Shown one piece after another: positions 11,001 to 20,285 of a DNA stretch of 25,761 nucleotides. The notes under the pieces were generated by a model that was given only the letters and a program-made list of their open reading frames with translations, did no database searches and was not told the origin of the DNA. A program made the position numbers and the translations under genes. Every line of letters begins with the position of its first letter. The stretch's first letter is position 1. The DNA comes from Jimgerdemannia flammicorona (Eukaryota > Mucoromycota > Endogonomycetes > Endogonales > Endogonaceae): assembly GCA_003990745.1 (NCBI GenBank), contig RBNI01000927.1, positions 1-25,761 of the forward strand, in the 5' to 3' direction.

Positions 11001-11600
11001 GTGAGGAGTGGGACTGGGCAAGAGTCTGGTCATGGAGTGCTGAGGTGAGGAGGTGGCTTTCTCCCAAGTTCTGGATAGTATGATGGAGGATGCTTCAGAG
11101 GAATATCATGCTGAATTTCCATACTGGGCATCTGGTAGATGGGGGAAGACTGGACTGCAAGGAGTGTTATAATGTTGGACAAATTGGGGAATTTGTACAG
11201 ATGCCAGAACATTGGCTGAGAGAGTGCAAGGTTCTGGGAGACTTTTGGTTAGAAGTAGGTAGGTAATTGGGGGTTAAGAGAAGACTGGATTGAGGAGAGA
11301 GGTCAATGGGAAGATATGAGAGCTAGGTTGGTAGGAGGTGTGGGCAATGACTAACTTACTATAGGGTGGGTTTTAGCTATATAGATAGGATTGGCTGGAC
11401 ATTGGCTCTTTGTTTTTGAGGAGGGGTGACAGATGGGTCTATAAGAGAAGTTATTAAGATGGGAGGGGTTGTTGGGAGATTTATTGACAGAGTGGTGGGT
11501 GGGTTGGGGTCCCTAGGGGGGGCACCATCACCATCTGGTAGAAGGCATCTATGAACAGAGTGGTGGACAGGTTGCAATGGTTAATGACTTGGTGGTCTTT
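8003..11600 (+). pseudogene. LINE L1 ORF2: endonuclease and reverse transcriptase, broken
   Basis: The start codon is changed to ATA at 8003-8005, judged against ATG 22421 of L2. The APE endonuclease motifs remain readable: LNVNGL near 8030, LLQDV near 8115, GGDFNMV near 8410 and a worn IDWIL/SDHWG region near 8600-8690. The reverse transcriptase spans about 9400-10350: LGT.PREDGLSWDFW near 9400, FLDQEKAYDHV near 9800, GVPQGDLLSPILY near 9975 and AFADDIVV near 10093. The C-terminal region with a CX2C...HX4C cluster is near 11150-11235. Many stops arose from TGG (for example NWHK to N-stop-HK near 10200), and several frameshifts are present. The C-terminal end is approximate. Confidence 0.8.
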
Positions 11601-11669
11601 AATCATGAGGAAGTAGAGGGAGGGGGGCCCCCTAGAGAGATTAGTTAGGGGTGGGCTCAATCAGATATA

Positions 11670-12329
11670 TATATAGAGAAGTTTATAAACTAAATCTATT
11701 AGGAAATAGCAAAAGATCTTAAAAGAAAGAAAAGGCCTTTCTGAGATCCAGGAGAAACTAAAGTCTTCTACTAATATTAGAGAAGAATTGATACTCTAGC
11801 AATAGTAGTAACTCACAGAACTTCTTTATAAATATCAGGATATCTTTACTATAGAATATAATAATCTACTATATAACTCATCATACTATTACAATATAAA
11901 TCAGAAAACATAATACCTATTAGGTAGAAGCCTTATAGAATATTCTATTATCTAAAGATATTCAAGAAGGAATATATTTAGAAACTTTTAGACAAAAGAG
12001 TTATCTGACCCTCCATTAGTCTCTGGGCTAGCTCTATACTTATTATATCTAAGAAAAGAGAAAAGAGTCTCTGTATAGATTACAGAAAGCTCAACTCAGT
12101 GATAAAAAAAGATATCTCTCCCTTATTTAGAATTGATGATCTCCTAGATCAACTATAAGATATCAGAACTTCAGCAGTATAGGTATTTTTACAGAATTCT
12201 ATAAGATTCTCATAGATTCTAAGAATATTTAAAAACAGCCTTTCTTACTCTAGAAAAATTATCTGAATATTTCTAAATATACTTTAGATTCTGCAATATA
12301 GTCTCAATCTTTCAGAGAATGTTAAACTC
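11670..12329 (+). pseudogene. Gypsy G0: reverse transcriptase fragment of a second gypsy family
   Basis: A plus-strand reading near 12040-12175 shows CIDYRKLNSVIKKDI.PLFRIDDLLDQL. This is the gypsy RT signature, of the sort that uses 'PLPRIDDLLDQL', and is distinct from the PLIDQIFDIL type of G1. A FQRML stretch follows near 12310. The RT is cut in mid-domain, just after that stretch, by the TGTAACA start of the G1 LTR at 12330. Upstream, about 11700-12000 is the pre-RT linker. The catalytic YxDD lies beyond the cut. This is the outermost layer of the nested chain that runs to the right edge. Confidence 0.75.
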
Positions 12330-12799
12330 TGTAACAATTTTACAGTTATATCTTAGTTTTAGTACTTTTTTGTATATTTTTACTAGTCTTTTCTTATTTT
12401 TTTCCTGAATATTCTACTATGTTTTAGTATCTTCTGAATACTTAGAAATCTTCTCTTAGTACTAAGACATTACTAGAACATTCTTGTCTTTTCTTAATAC
12501 TAAGTATCTTGTCTTAGCTAGTTATAGAACCTTTTAAAATATTGTTGAATTCTATTAGTCATCTTTGTCAAGAACCTATTTCTTGGGGGTTTTTTTTTTC
12601 TTTTCTAAGATCCTTCTAGATCTTTCTTTCAGATCTTATATAAATATCATTGTTCTCTGCTTGAATAAAGCTCAGAATATTTTCTCTCAGAATTTCTTCA
12701 AGAATACTTGAACCTATAAGTATCTCTTTGAACTACTTTAGGCCTATCAGAATTATCAAAACTTAGCCACTTCTTCTTAAAGAAACTAGAATCATTATA
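12330..12799 (+). repeat. 5' LTR of G1
   Basis: It starts TGTAACA at 12330 and ends CATTATA at 12799, a worn form of the TGTTACA end seen in G2. It carries TATATAAATA at 12637-12646 and AATAAA at 12664-12669. It is followed by CTTGGTAGTAGTAG, the primer binding site starting at TGG. Length is 470 bp, close to 464 in G2. Confidence 0.85.
12637..12669 (+). promoter_or_regulatory. TATA box and AATAAA of G1 LTR
   Basis: TATATAAATA (12637-12646) and AATAAA (12664-12669) are spaced as in the other LTRs of the family. They define a probable U3/R region. Confidence 0.6.
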
Positions 12800-12892
12800 C
12801 TTGGTAGTAGTAGTGTTGTTATGTATATCTTATCTTATTAAGAAATTCCATAAAAATTCAGAAATTGGTCACAATGAGTCACATATGTCTAA

Positions 12893-13835
12893 ATAAGTTA
12901 TAGAGAGCTAGCCTACTATCTAGACTCTTCTGCTATAGAAGAAGCAGATGGTGCAGAACTACAAGTCAATCTGGAGGATATGATTACTACTATGGCCTAT
13001 CAGATCTGACAACTTTAAGTATAACTAGAATATCAGAAAACAAGAACTACATATAACTATATCACATTCTGCCACTATACTAGTTAGCTTCAAGCTACTC
13101 AAGTTAGATATCTTTAATGGTCACTGAGAAGGACTGACTACAGATATAAAGATCTTTTAGTTGGACTAATATTTTAAACTTATAAGAATAGAAGAAGACA
13201 TATAAGTCCAATTTGCCTCCATACTCCTCTAAGAGAATATAGCTATTTGATAGTATAATTATATTATAACTACTACTTTTTATTTGAATATAAGAATCCA
13301 AGATTAAAAATCCTTCAAAAAGGCCCTTCACTTTCACTAGTAGTTTAAGTCTGCTAATACTACTAAGCTAGCCTGAGACAAGATAGCAAACATCAAGCAA
13401 CTTAAGTCTGTACAAAGTTATAATATACAATTTCTATCAATTCTACTTAAACTACTAGTAATAGCTGAAGATGAAAAGATAGACCACTATATCTAAGGCC
13501 TGAAAGGAAACATATAAGTCAAGATTGAGCTAGAAGAACCACAGACTCTCAATAAAGCTATGAGAATTGCTGATAGGTTTGATGTTATCATCTTTAACAA
13601 TTACTTCAAACCAGAATACTGTAAAAAGAACTACTTCAAGAACTATTATAAGAACTAATCCAAGGCAGTTGGCCCAGTATCAATAGACTTAAATACTATG
13701 AATAAGAAGAATACCAAGCTTACTCTTGAAGAGAAAGATCATCTGAAGAAATCTAGAGCTTGTTTTTTCTATTGTCAAATAGAATAAATTGCAATCAAAT
13801 ATCCTAAGAAGACTAGTGAACCATTAAGACCAGTT
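12893..13835 (+). pseudogene. G1 gag remnant
   Basis: It is colinear with G2 gag, which starts at ATG 16223; here the start is ATA at 12893-12895. The gag core is readable through 13090-13640 with stops. A TAA at 13230-13232 and another at 13515-13517 fall exactly where G2 and G3 have TGA. The knuckle region near 13762-13800 reads CFFYCQIE.IAIKYP, a CCHC motif with the histidine and the last cysteine lost. It would have formed the particle shell and bound RNA. Confidence 0.75.
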
Positions 13836-13838
13836 ACT

Positions 13839-14300
13839 GTGTTATCTAAAGATATATCTGTTAACTCCACTATTAGTCAATCTGAACTCAAGATTAAGAA
13901 GCTTCATCTGAAGACCCAGATTTCTCAATATCAATTAGAAGATGTCATTGATCTTGATCTATACTCTGTCACTGTTCCAGCCAAAGACCAAACTCTGATA
14001 CCTACTGGAATTACAGTTCAATATTTTGAAGGACATTATGCCAGAATTATATCATGATCAGGACTCAGTATCAAATATCATTTAGATATTGATACTAATA
14101 TCATTAATTCAAACTATTAAGAATAAGTTCAAGTCTTACTTGTTAACCAGAAGGATTAAGACTACACAGTTAAGGAAGGAGACTAAGTTGCACAAATGAT
14201 CCTAGAAAAAGTCAGTCAACCCAAGATCCCAGAAGTCCAAGAACTATCTAAAATCAAGCAAAACCAGAAAGGTTTTGATAGTACTGATTAAGCAGTAAGT
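13839..14300 (+). pseudogene. G1 dUTPase domain, broken
   Basis: A trimeric-type dUTPase is recognisable: motif I IDLDLYS near 13950, motif II .SGLS near 14055 with the Arg codon now TGA, motif III DTNIINSNY near 14090 (the general-base Asp is Asn here), motif IV EGD.VAQMI near 14175 and motif V QKGFDSTD near 14268. Active enzyme would hydrolyse dUTP to dUMP and PPi and limit uracil in the element's cDNA. Stops at motif II, after motif III and in motif IV rule out function in this copy. It sits between the gag knuckle and the protease, in the same frame as its neighbours in G2 and G3. Confidence 0.8.
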
Positions 14301-14359
14301 CTTACTGAAAGCCAAGCTCAAGCTATGCTCATTTTCAAAGGTCTAATCAAAGGAAAAGA

Positions 14360-14720
14360 AGTTTAAGTACTCATAGACAGCAGAGCTATAGAAAATTTCA
14401 TCAACCAGAATCTTGTTGAAAATCTCAAGATTTTCACTAAGCCTACATTCAAAAATGATAGTATAGTTACTACAGATAGTACACTATATTCTATTAAGTC
14501 AATTTCAGCCAAACTACTCATCAAGATCCAGAAATATTAGAGTAAGTAGACTTTGAGATCATACTACTAAGAGATTATAATTTGATCTTAGAAAAACTCT
14601 GACTTATAAAATATAATCTGAATATTGATTGGTATAAGAATAAAGTTACTTTACTTCAAGATAGAGTCAATATCACTATCAAGACAGATAAGCCTGTAAA
14701 CAAGATCTCAGTTGCAATAC
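14360..14720 (+). pseudogene. G1 protease remnant
   Basis: VLIDSRAIENFIN at about 14367-14405 is the retropepsin active-site block with the glycine of DSGA changed to Arg. The end of the domain is the LILEKL.L block near 14580-14610 (usually LILG..WL). A stop (TAA) precedes the motif, in the same place as in G2. This worn aspartic protease would have cut the polyprotein. Confidence 0.75.
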
Positions 14721-14809
14721 TGTCAGTAATACAATATAAGAAAGTACTCAAGAAGGTAGTATATACTTTTATTACTATTGTCCATCTCAAGAAACAAGAC
14801 AAGAAGCTG

Positions 14810-15668
14810 TCAATTAATAAAAGCATCAAGTATTGCTTAAAGAATTCAAGAATGTCTTTCCAGATAAGCTATCTGGTCTACCATCTATATAAGAAGTTAA
14901 TTATAAAATTAAACTGACCCCAGGAGCTATACTATCTAAGAAATATATATACTGTATATTATCTCTTGAAATTGAAGCAGTCAAGAAGGAACTAGAAGAG
15001 TTACTTACACAAAGAGCCATTCAACTAAGTAAGTTCTCCTATAGCTCATCAGTCTTATTTATCAAGAAGAAAGATAGTACCCTGTAAATATATATAAACT
15101 ACTGAGTACTCAACAAGCTTATAGTTAAGATCTGATATATATTACTCTTGATTGATCAAATTTTTGATATCCTTAAGAATACTAAGTATTTCACTAAGCT
15201 GGACCTTATATCAGATTACCACCAAATCTGAATTAAGTCAGAAGACATCTTTATGACTATGTTCATAATCTTCTTTAGACTCTATAAATTTCTAATCCTA
15301 GTGTTTGATCTTACTAATACATCTGACATATTTCAGACCCTCATAAAGATATTCAAGGACTAACCATTCATCTTCTTATTAGTATATCTCTAATCTTTAG
15401 TATAACTAAAGAAGAGTATCTCAAGTATATCTGAGTAGTCCTGGAGATCTTGTGAAAATACAAACTATATGCAAAGCTCAAGAAGTATGAATTCTTCAAA
15501 GAACAAGTCAAATATCTTGACTATATTGTCTCTGTACAAGGAATTTAAGTAGATCTATACAAGATAGAGACAATTCAAAAATAGTCTATTCTATTGAACC
15601 TTACAGAACTCTGGTCCTTTTTTGGTCTAGCTGACTACTACTATCACTTTATCAGAAACTACTCTAGC
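14810..15668 (+). pseudogene. G1 reverse transcriptase and start of RNase H, broken
   Basis: Ty3/gypsy RT blocks are visible in order: PGAILSKKYIYC near 14920, SSVLFIKKKDST near 15045, LIDQIFDIL near 15150, KYFTKLDLISDYHQI near 15185 (first catalytic Asp), and FQTLIKIFKD near 15335. At 15384-15395 the sequence goes straight from the 'VYL' before the active site to the following 'LIFS'-like bases, so the YxDD aspartates are missing by a small deletion of roughly ten bases. Downstream are KYLDYIVS and LWSFFGLADYYYHFIRNYS, the RNase H junction, where the G2 LTR interrupts. This is the only RT of the dUTPase family inside the window. Confidence 0.8.
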
Positions 15669-16132
15669 TGTAACAATTTCACTATCATATTTAGTCTTAG
15701 TACATTTTCACATCTTTTAGTTAGTCTTTTCTTGTCTTTTCTTGAACATTCTACTATATTCTGTCACCTTCTACTTACTTAGAAACCTTCTCTCAGTACC
15801 CAGACACTACTAGAACATTCTTGTCTTTCCTTGGTGCCAAGCACCTTATCTTAGCTAGTCATGGAACCTTTCAGAATATTGTAGAATAGTATTAGTCAGC
15901 TTTGCCAAGAACCTATTTCTTGGTATTTCTCTTTCTTTCCAAGATCCTTCCAGATCTTTCTTTCAGATCATGTATAAATATCCTTGTTCTCTACCTGAAT
16001 AAAGCTCAGAATATTTTCTCCCAGAAATCCTTCAAGAATACTTAAACCTTTAAGTATCTCTTCAAGCTACTTTAGGCCAACTAGAACTTCCAGATTTAGC
16101 TGCTTCCTCTTAAAGAAACTAGAACTGTTACA
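15669..16132 (+). repeat. 5' LTR of G2 (best preserved ends)
   Basis: It begins TGTAACA (15669-15675) and ends TGTTACA (16126-16132), a perfect 7-base terminal inverted repeat with the canonical TG...CA. It holds TGTATAAATA at 15971-15980 and AATAAA at 15998-16003. CTTGGTAGTAGTGG follows as the primer binding site; which tRNA primes is not decided. No 5-bp duplication can be tested because the right end of the element is not present. Confidence 0.9.
15971..16003 (+). promoter_or_regulatory. TATA box and AATAAA of G2 LTR
   Basis: TGTATAAATA is a slightly altered TATA box compared with TATATAAATA in the other three LTRs. AATAAA follows 18 bases later. Confidence 0.55.
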
Positions 16133-16222
16133 CTTGGTAGTAGTGGTGTCATTACACCTTGCCTTATTAAGAAACCTCACATGAATTCAGAAACCAGTCA
16201 CAACTAGTCACACAAATCCAAA

Positions 16223-17200
16223 ATGAGCTGCAAAGAGTCAGTCTATCAGCCAGACCCCTCTGTTACAGAAGAAGCAAGAGGATTGCAGTTCAACATAGAA
16301 GATATAATCAATGCCATGACCCACCAAATTCAAGAACTTCAAGCACAACTAGAACAGCAGAAAACACAAACTATGGGTACATCACATTCTGCTATAGTAC
16401 TAGTCAGTTTCAAGCCACTTAAGCCAGATACCTTCAATGGCCATCAAGGAGGACTATCTATAGATACATGGACCTTTCAGTTGGATCAATACTTTGAGCT
16501 CACAAGAATGGAAGATGACATGCAAGTCCAATTTTCTGCCACACTCCTCTGAGGAAATGTAGCCATCTGGTGATACAACTATATCATGGTTATATCTGTA
16601 CACTCATATGTATGAATCAGAGATTGAGAAGCTTTCAAGAGAGTCCTTTACAAGCAGTTCAAACCTGCTAATACCACCAAGCTAGCCAGGGACAAGCTAG
16701 TGAATGTCAAGCAACTCAAGTCTGTGCAAAGCTATAATGTACAATTCTTATCAATTCTACTTGAGCTACCAGTAGTATCTGAGGATGAAAAGATAGACTG
16801 CTATGTCTGAGGTCTGAAAGGAAACATATGAGTCAAGGTTGAGCTAGAAGAGCTCAAAACTCTTGATGAAGCCATGAGAATTACCAATAGATTTGATATT
16901 ATCACCTTTGACAACTGCTTCAAATCAGAATGCCACAAGAAGAACCACTTCGAGAACTGCCACAGAAACCAACCAAGGACAGTTGGCCCAGTACCAATGA
17001 ACTTAGACACTATGAATAAAAAGAACACTAAGCTCACCCCTGAAGAAAAGGACTGTCTGAAGAAATCCAGAGCCTGTTTCTTCTGTTACCAAACAGGACA
17101 CATCACAACCAAATATCCTAGGAAGACTAGCAAACTCTCAAGACCAGTCACTGTATTGTCTAAGGATATATCTGTCAATCTCACCACCAGTCAATTTGAG
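16223..17200 (+). pseudogene. G2 gag with CCHC knuckle, stops in frame
   Basis: ATG 16223 begins MSCKESVYQPD. A coiled-coil-like stretch rich in Q and E (QIQELQAQLEQQK) precedes the capsid-like core KPDTFNGHQGG...FQLDQYFELT near 16420-16505. The core then continues through in-frame TGA codons at 16550, 16571, about 16613, about 16625, 16808 and 16829. The knuckle at 17075-17119 reads CFFCYQTGHITTKYP: CX2CX4H is kept, but the last Cys is Tyr (TGT to TAT). It is in frame with the dUTPase that follows. Length to the knuckle, about 300 residues, is normal for gypsy gag. Confidence 0.8.
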
Positions 17201-17224
17201 CTTAAGGTCAAGAAGCTTCATCTG

Positions 17225-17640
17225 AAGACCCAGGTCCCTCAATATCAAACAGAAGGAGCCATTGGTCTTGACCTATACTCAGTCAAACAAGTCACTATTC
17301 CAGCCAAGGGCTGCATTCTGGTGCCTACTGGAATTGCAGTTCAATGCCCTGAAGGGCATTATGCTAGAATTGTACTGTGATCAGGACTTAGTATCAAACA
17401 TCATTTAGATATAGGTGCTGGTATCATTGATCCAGACTTTCAAGGACAAGTTCAAGTCTTGCTTATCAACCAGAAGGATCAAGACTATATAGTTAAAGAA
17501 GGAGACCAAGTTGCACAAATGATCCTGGAAAAAACCAGTCAACTCAAGATTACAGAAGTCCAAGAACTCCCTGAAACCAAACAAGATAAAAAGGGTTTTA
17601 GCAGCACTGATCAAGCAGCAAGTCTTAGTGAAAATCGAGC
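17225..17640 (+). pseudogene. G2 dUTPase domain, best catalytic motifs
   Basis: This part of the gag-pol frame is a trimeric dUTPase. Motif I is YQTEGAIGLDLYS (17243-17281). Motif II is ARIVL-stop-SGLS, with TGA at 17378 in place of the conserved Arg. Motif III is GAGIIDPDFQG (from 17416), with the general-base Asp and the following Asp kept. Motif IV is EGDQVAQMIL (from 17500). Motif V is KKGFSSTD (from 17590), the C-terminal arm that closes on the nucleotide. The spacing of the five motifs is as in free-standing dUTPases of about 140 residues. Only the Arg codon is lost, and the change is what CpG decay of CGA would give. Position between gag and protease recalls betaretroviruses, where dUTPase is joined to the N-terminus of the protease. 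Confidence 0.85.
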
Positions 17641-18080
17641 TCAAGCTATGCTCATTTTCAAAGACCTAGTCAAGGGAAAAGAAGTTTAAGTACTCATAGA
17701 TAGTGGAGCTGCAGAGAACTTCATCAATCAGAATCTCATCGAAAACCTCAAGATTCTCACCAAGCCTACACCCAAGAATAATAGTATAGTCACTACAGAT
17801 AGTACTCTACACCCCATCAAGTCAATTGCTGCCAAACTGCCCATCAAGATCCAGAAATATTGGGAATGAGTAGACTTCAAGGTTGCATTACTAGGAGATC
17901 ATGATCTGATCTTAGGAAAACTCTGACTTATGAAACACAATCCAGATATCAATTAGTGTAAAAATGAAGTCACCTTATTTCAAGATGGAGCCAACATTAT
18001 GATCAAGACAGACAAGACCATGAGCAAGACCCAGATTGCAATACTGTCAGCTATACAGTACAAGAAAGTACTCAAGAAGG
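17641..18080 (+). pseudogene. G2 protease, 3'-truncated pol
   Basis: VLIDSGAAENFIN (from 17690) has the intact DSGA triad of an aspartic retropepsin at 17699-17710. The closing block is HDLILGKL-stop-LMKHNPDI near 17900-17950, where the TGA replaces the usual Trp. A TAA at 17687-17689 separates it from the dUTPase, and TGA and TAG follow. After about 40 more residues of linker (ending AIQYKKVLKKG) the element is cut by LINE L4. Confidence 0.8.
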
Positions 18081-18360
18081 GTTAGTGGGAGGGGATGTCA
18101 TTGGAACAATTGTTCTGGCAGGAGAGATGGTGAGGTATCTGGGCATCTTCCTTTCAGTGTATGGATCTGTCTTGCCATGGGTGTGGTGTAAGAGGAGGGT
18201 GGCCATCTGGAGAGAGGCACTTAGAGGTTGGGGAGATTGCCACATCTCCCTAATAGGCCAAGTATCAATTCTGAATATCTACTGGTTCTCTTAGCTATAG
18301 TATATTGCCTATTACTTAGACTTTCTAGCTTGGGTGGTAAAGAGACTGATAAAGCTGGTT
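18079..18360 (+). pseudogene. LINE L4: 5'-truncated ORF2 piece (post-RT region)
   Basis: LVGGDVIGTIVLAGEMVRYLG onward matches the region after the FADD motif in L1 (from about 10235) and L2 (from 24668). It is closer to L1 in several shared bases. It starts in mid-ORF directly against G2, sharing GGG at the junction, as a 5'-truncated LINE insertion would. It ends at 18360, where the G3 LTR begins, about 90 residues later. Stops occur after 18294. The remaining 3' part of this LINE is not in the window. Confidence 0.85.
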
Positions 18361-18763
18361 TGTAACATTTTAGCATAGTTTTTTTCTTTTCTCTATCTTT
18401 CTTGAATATTCTATAACCTTCCAGCACTTTCTACATACTTAGAAATCTCCTTCTTGGTATCGAGTATTAACTAGTACTTATTTAGCTAGTCATGGAATAT
18501 TCTGGAAACTTGTAGAACTTTATTTGTCATCATTTGTCATCTTTGCCAAGAACTTTCCTCTTGGCATTTTCTTTTAATTTCTCAGATCCTTCCAGATCCT
18601 TCCTTCAGATCTTATATAAATACCTCTTTGTTCTCATAAATAAAGCCTCAGAATATTTTCTCTCAGAAATCCTTTGAGAACACTTGAATCCTTAGTATCT
18701 CTTCGAGCTACTTAGGACTACCAGAACTAGTCGCTTCCTCATTTAGAAACTAGAACTATTACA
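18361..18763 (+). repeat. 5' LTR of G3
   Basis: It starts TGTAACA at 18361 and ends TATTACA at 18763; length 403, about 60 shorter than in G1 and G2 because of a shorter left part. TATATAAATA is at 18613-18622 and AATAAA at 18639-18644. The primer binding site CTTGGTAGCAGCAG follows and is probably the least altered form in the window. Confidence 0.9.
18613..18644 (+). promoter_or_regulatory. TATA box and AATAAA of G3 LTR
   Basis: TATATAAATA and AATAAA are arranged as in the other LTRs, likely core promoter and poly-A signal. Confidence 0.65.
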
Positions 18764-18778
18764 CTTGGTAGCAGCAGT
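18764..18778 (+). other. Primer binding site of G3
   Basis: CTTGGTAGCAGCAG begins one or two bases after the LTR end. TGG would pair with the 3' CCA of a tRNA, and TGGTAGC could fit an initiator tRNA ending GCUACCA, but the later bases do not let me decide which tRNA. Confidence 0.6.
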
Positions 18779-18831
18779 TAAGTTATACTTAGCCTTATTA
18801 AGACACCTCTCAAGATATCAGTCACAACACT

Positions 18832-19880
18832 ATGGAGGACAACAGGTGGAATCCTTCATATAGTACCTATAGTTCAGGCAATGTCTCATACAATCAACAA
18901 GAAGAAGAGGAACAGCAAAACCCTACTCAGTCAAACAGGGCCATTGAAAGTCTTTTGCAGACTGCATTAGCTCAGATTTCTCAACTTCAAGAATGTATAG
19001 AAAGAAAGAAAAGCAAGGCCTCTGCTCATACCTCTGCACCTCCACTGACATCAATACATCTGACAGCAGTCACTATCAAGCCTCAGAAGCCTGACACTTT
19101 TGATGGTCAAAGAGAAGGACTGTCTACCATTGCCTGGCTTTTCCAATTAGAGCAATATGGAGAACTGACCAATTTGGAAGAAGCAACACTAGTCCAATTC
19201 ACTGCCACACTCCTCTGAGGGAATACTGCAATCTGGTGGCGAAATCATGTCCAAAATACCAGATTCTCTGACCGAATCAAGACCTGGGGCAAATTCTCTA
19301 ATGCTATTCAAGACCAATTCAAACCAGTCAACAGCACCAAGGCCACACAAGACTGTCTGGCAAATGTCAAACAACTCAAGTCTGTGCAAGCATACAATGC
19401 ACAATTCCTGTCAATCCTGCTAGAATTACCACATATCACTGAAGATGAGAAGGTCGACAAGTACATTCAAGGCCTGAAAGGTCAAACCTGAGTTTGTGTT
19501 GAACTAGAAGAACCCAAGGACCTAGATACAACAATGAAAATTGCTGATAGATTTGATATCATCACCTATGGTCACCACTTTGAACAGAAGAGACTGCCTT
19601 TTAATAATAACAACAACCACAAAAGGGAGGAACCCAAAGTCAGAACTGTTGGACCCACCCCCATAGACCTAGACACCATTGACAAAAACAAGAAAGACAA
19701 GCTTACACCCAAGGAAAAGGAGCACCTCAAGAAGGCTAGAGCCTACTTCTTTTGCCATCAGCCTGGTCACATTGCAACCAAATGTCCCAAGAAAACTGCT
19801 GAACCAAAAAGGATCCTGGTTCTGTCCAAAGACACTCAAGGTCAATCAGTTGAACAAGAAGTTGTACTCAATTTCATTTG
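18832..19880 (+). pseudogene. G3 gag with CCHC knuckle, stops in frame
   Basis: ATG 18832 begins MEDNRWNPS, with an acidic glutamine-rich segment and a helical stretch. The gag core KPQKPDTFDGQ near 19081, WLFQLEQYGELTN near 19135 and IWWRNHV after the TGA at 19216 are typical of Ty3/gypsy gag. A further TGA lies at 19489. The knuckle (19744-19785) reads YFFCHQPGHIATKCP: the first Cys is Tyr (TGC to TAC), while the other three ligands are kept. Basic residues flank the knuckle. It runs in frame into the dUTPase. Length of about 350 codons is normal. Confidence 0.82.
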
Positions 19881-19899
19881 AGTCAACCCCAAGGCCCAG

Positions 19900-20285
19900 A
19901 TCCCTTAAGTGCAATCAGAAGGAGTCATTGGTTTAGACCTTCAAGTAGTACAACAAGTCACTATTCCTGCACATGAAAGAAGGCTCATTCCAACTGGCCT
20001 TTCAGTCGAAATCCCCAAGAAACATTATGCAAGGATTGCACCAAGATCTGGCCTCAGTTTCAAGCACTCATTGGATGTTGGCGCTGGAGTCATCAACCCT
20101 GACTTCTGAGGTGAAATGCAAGTCCTGCTAGTCAACCACAAGAACCAACCACACACTGTCAATAAAGGAGACAGAATTGCACAGCTCATTCTGGAGTGAG
20201 CCACCCTACCAGTCATCAAAGAAGTCACCAAGTTGTCTTCAACTAAGCGAGATCAGAAAGACTTTGGCAGTACTGACAAAGTTGC
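19900..20285 (+). pseudogene. G3 dUTPase domain
   Basis: All five motifs are present: I EGVIGLDLQ (from 19921), II PRSGLS (20041-20058, Arg kept), III GAGVINPDF (the general-base position is Asn, codon AAC 20095-20097, where G2 has Asp), IV GDRIAQLI (from 20167) and V DFGSTD (from 20260). TGA after motif III (20107) and after motif IV (20198) and a TAA before motif I interrupt it. Without the Asp, activity would be lost even if read through. It joins the protease directly, with about 25 residues between motif V and the protease domain. Confidence 0.85.

Larger units (their letters stand above)
5900..11670 (+). mobile_element. LINE L1: nearly full-length, decayed non-LTR retrotransposon
   Basis: This is a two-ORF LINE, colinear with the less decayed copy L2 from about 20440 to the window end. 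Its 5' UTR is short (about 50 bases before the ORF1 start) and resembles that of L2. ORF1 (5949-7961) and ORF2 (8003 to about 11600) are both broken by stops and frameshifts. The 3' UTR runs to about 11670, where gypsy G0 sequence starts; the expected poly-A tail is not seen, so the 3' end is cut or the junction is rearranged. The plus strand is G-rich and C-poor throughout. Compared with L2, CpG is mostly replaced by TpG or CpA, and many TGG codons became TAG or TGA. Confidence 0.85.
12330..15668 (+). mobile_element. Gypsy G1: dUTPase-bearing Ty3/gypsy element, 5' LTR to RNase H start
   Basis: The element starts with an LTR (12330-12799), then a primer binding site, gag, dUTPase, protease and reverse transcriptase. 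It is cut at 15668, within the start of RNase H (FFGLADYYYHFIRNYS), by the LTR of G2. The 5' flank is the RT of G0, in mid-codon, so G1 was inserted into G0. It is the most AT-shifted of G1, G2 and G3, with stops of all three kinds. Integrase and the 3' LTR are not in the window; if G2 is a nested insertion they lie to the right of 25761. Confidence 0.85.
15669..18080 (+). mobile_element. Gypsy G2: 5' LTR, gag, dUTPase, protease (rest absent)
   Basis: The second copy of the family starts with an LTR in the RNase H of G1 and runs in the same order through gag, dUTPase and protease. At 18080 it is cut, before RT, by the LINE piece L4. A single frame from ATG 16223 runs to the cut with point nonsense codons only (by hand nine TGA, one TAA, one TAG), so gag, dUTPase and protease are one polyprotein. 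It is less decayed than G1 and more than G3. Confidence 0.85.

Noticed and set aside
12330..18763. LTR1 and LTR2 as the 5' and 3' LTRs of one element, or LTR2 and LTR3 of another
   Set aside because: LTR2 and LTR3 are each followed by a primer binding site and a new gag start, and each is preceded by unrelated mid-domain sequence. They are therefore 5' LTRs of separate elements.
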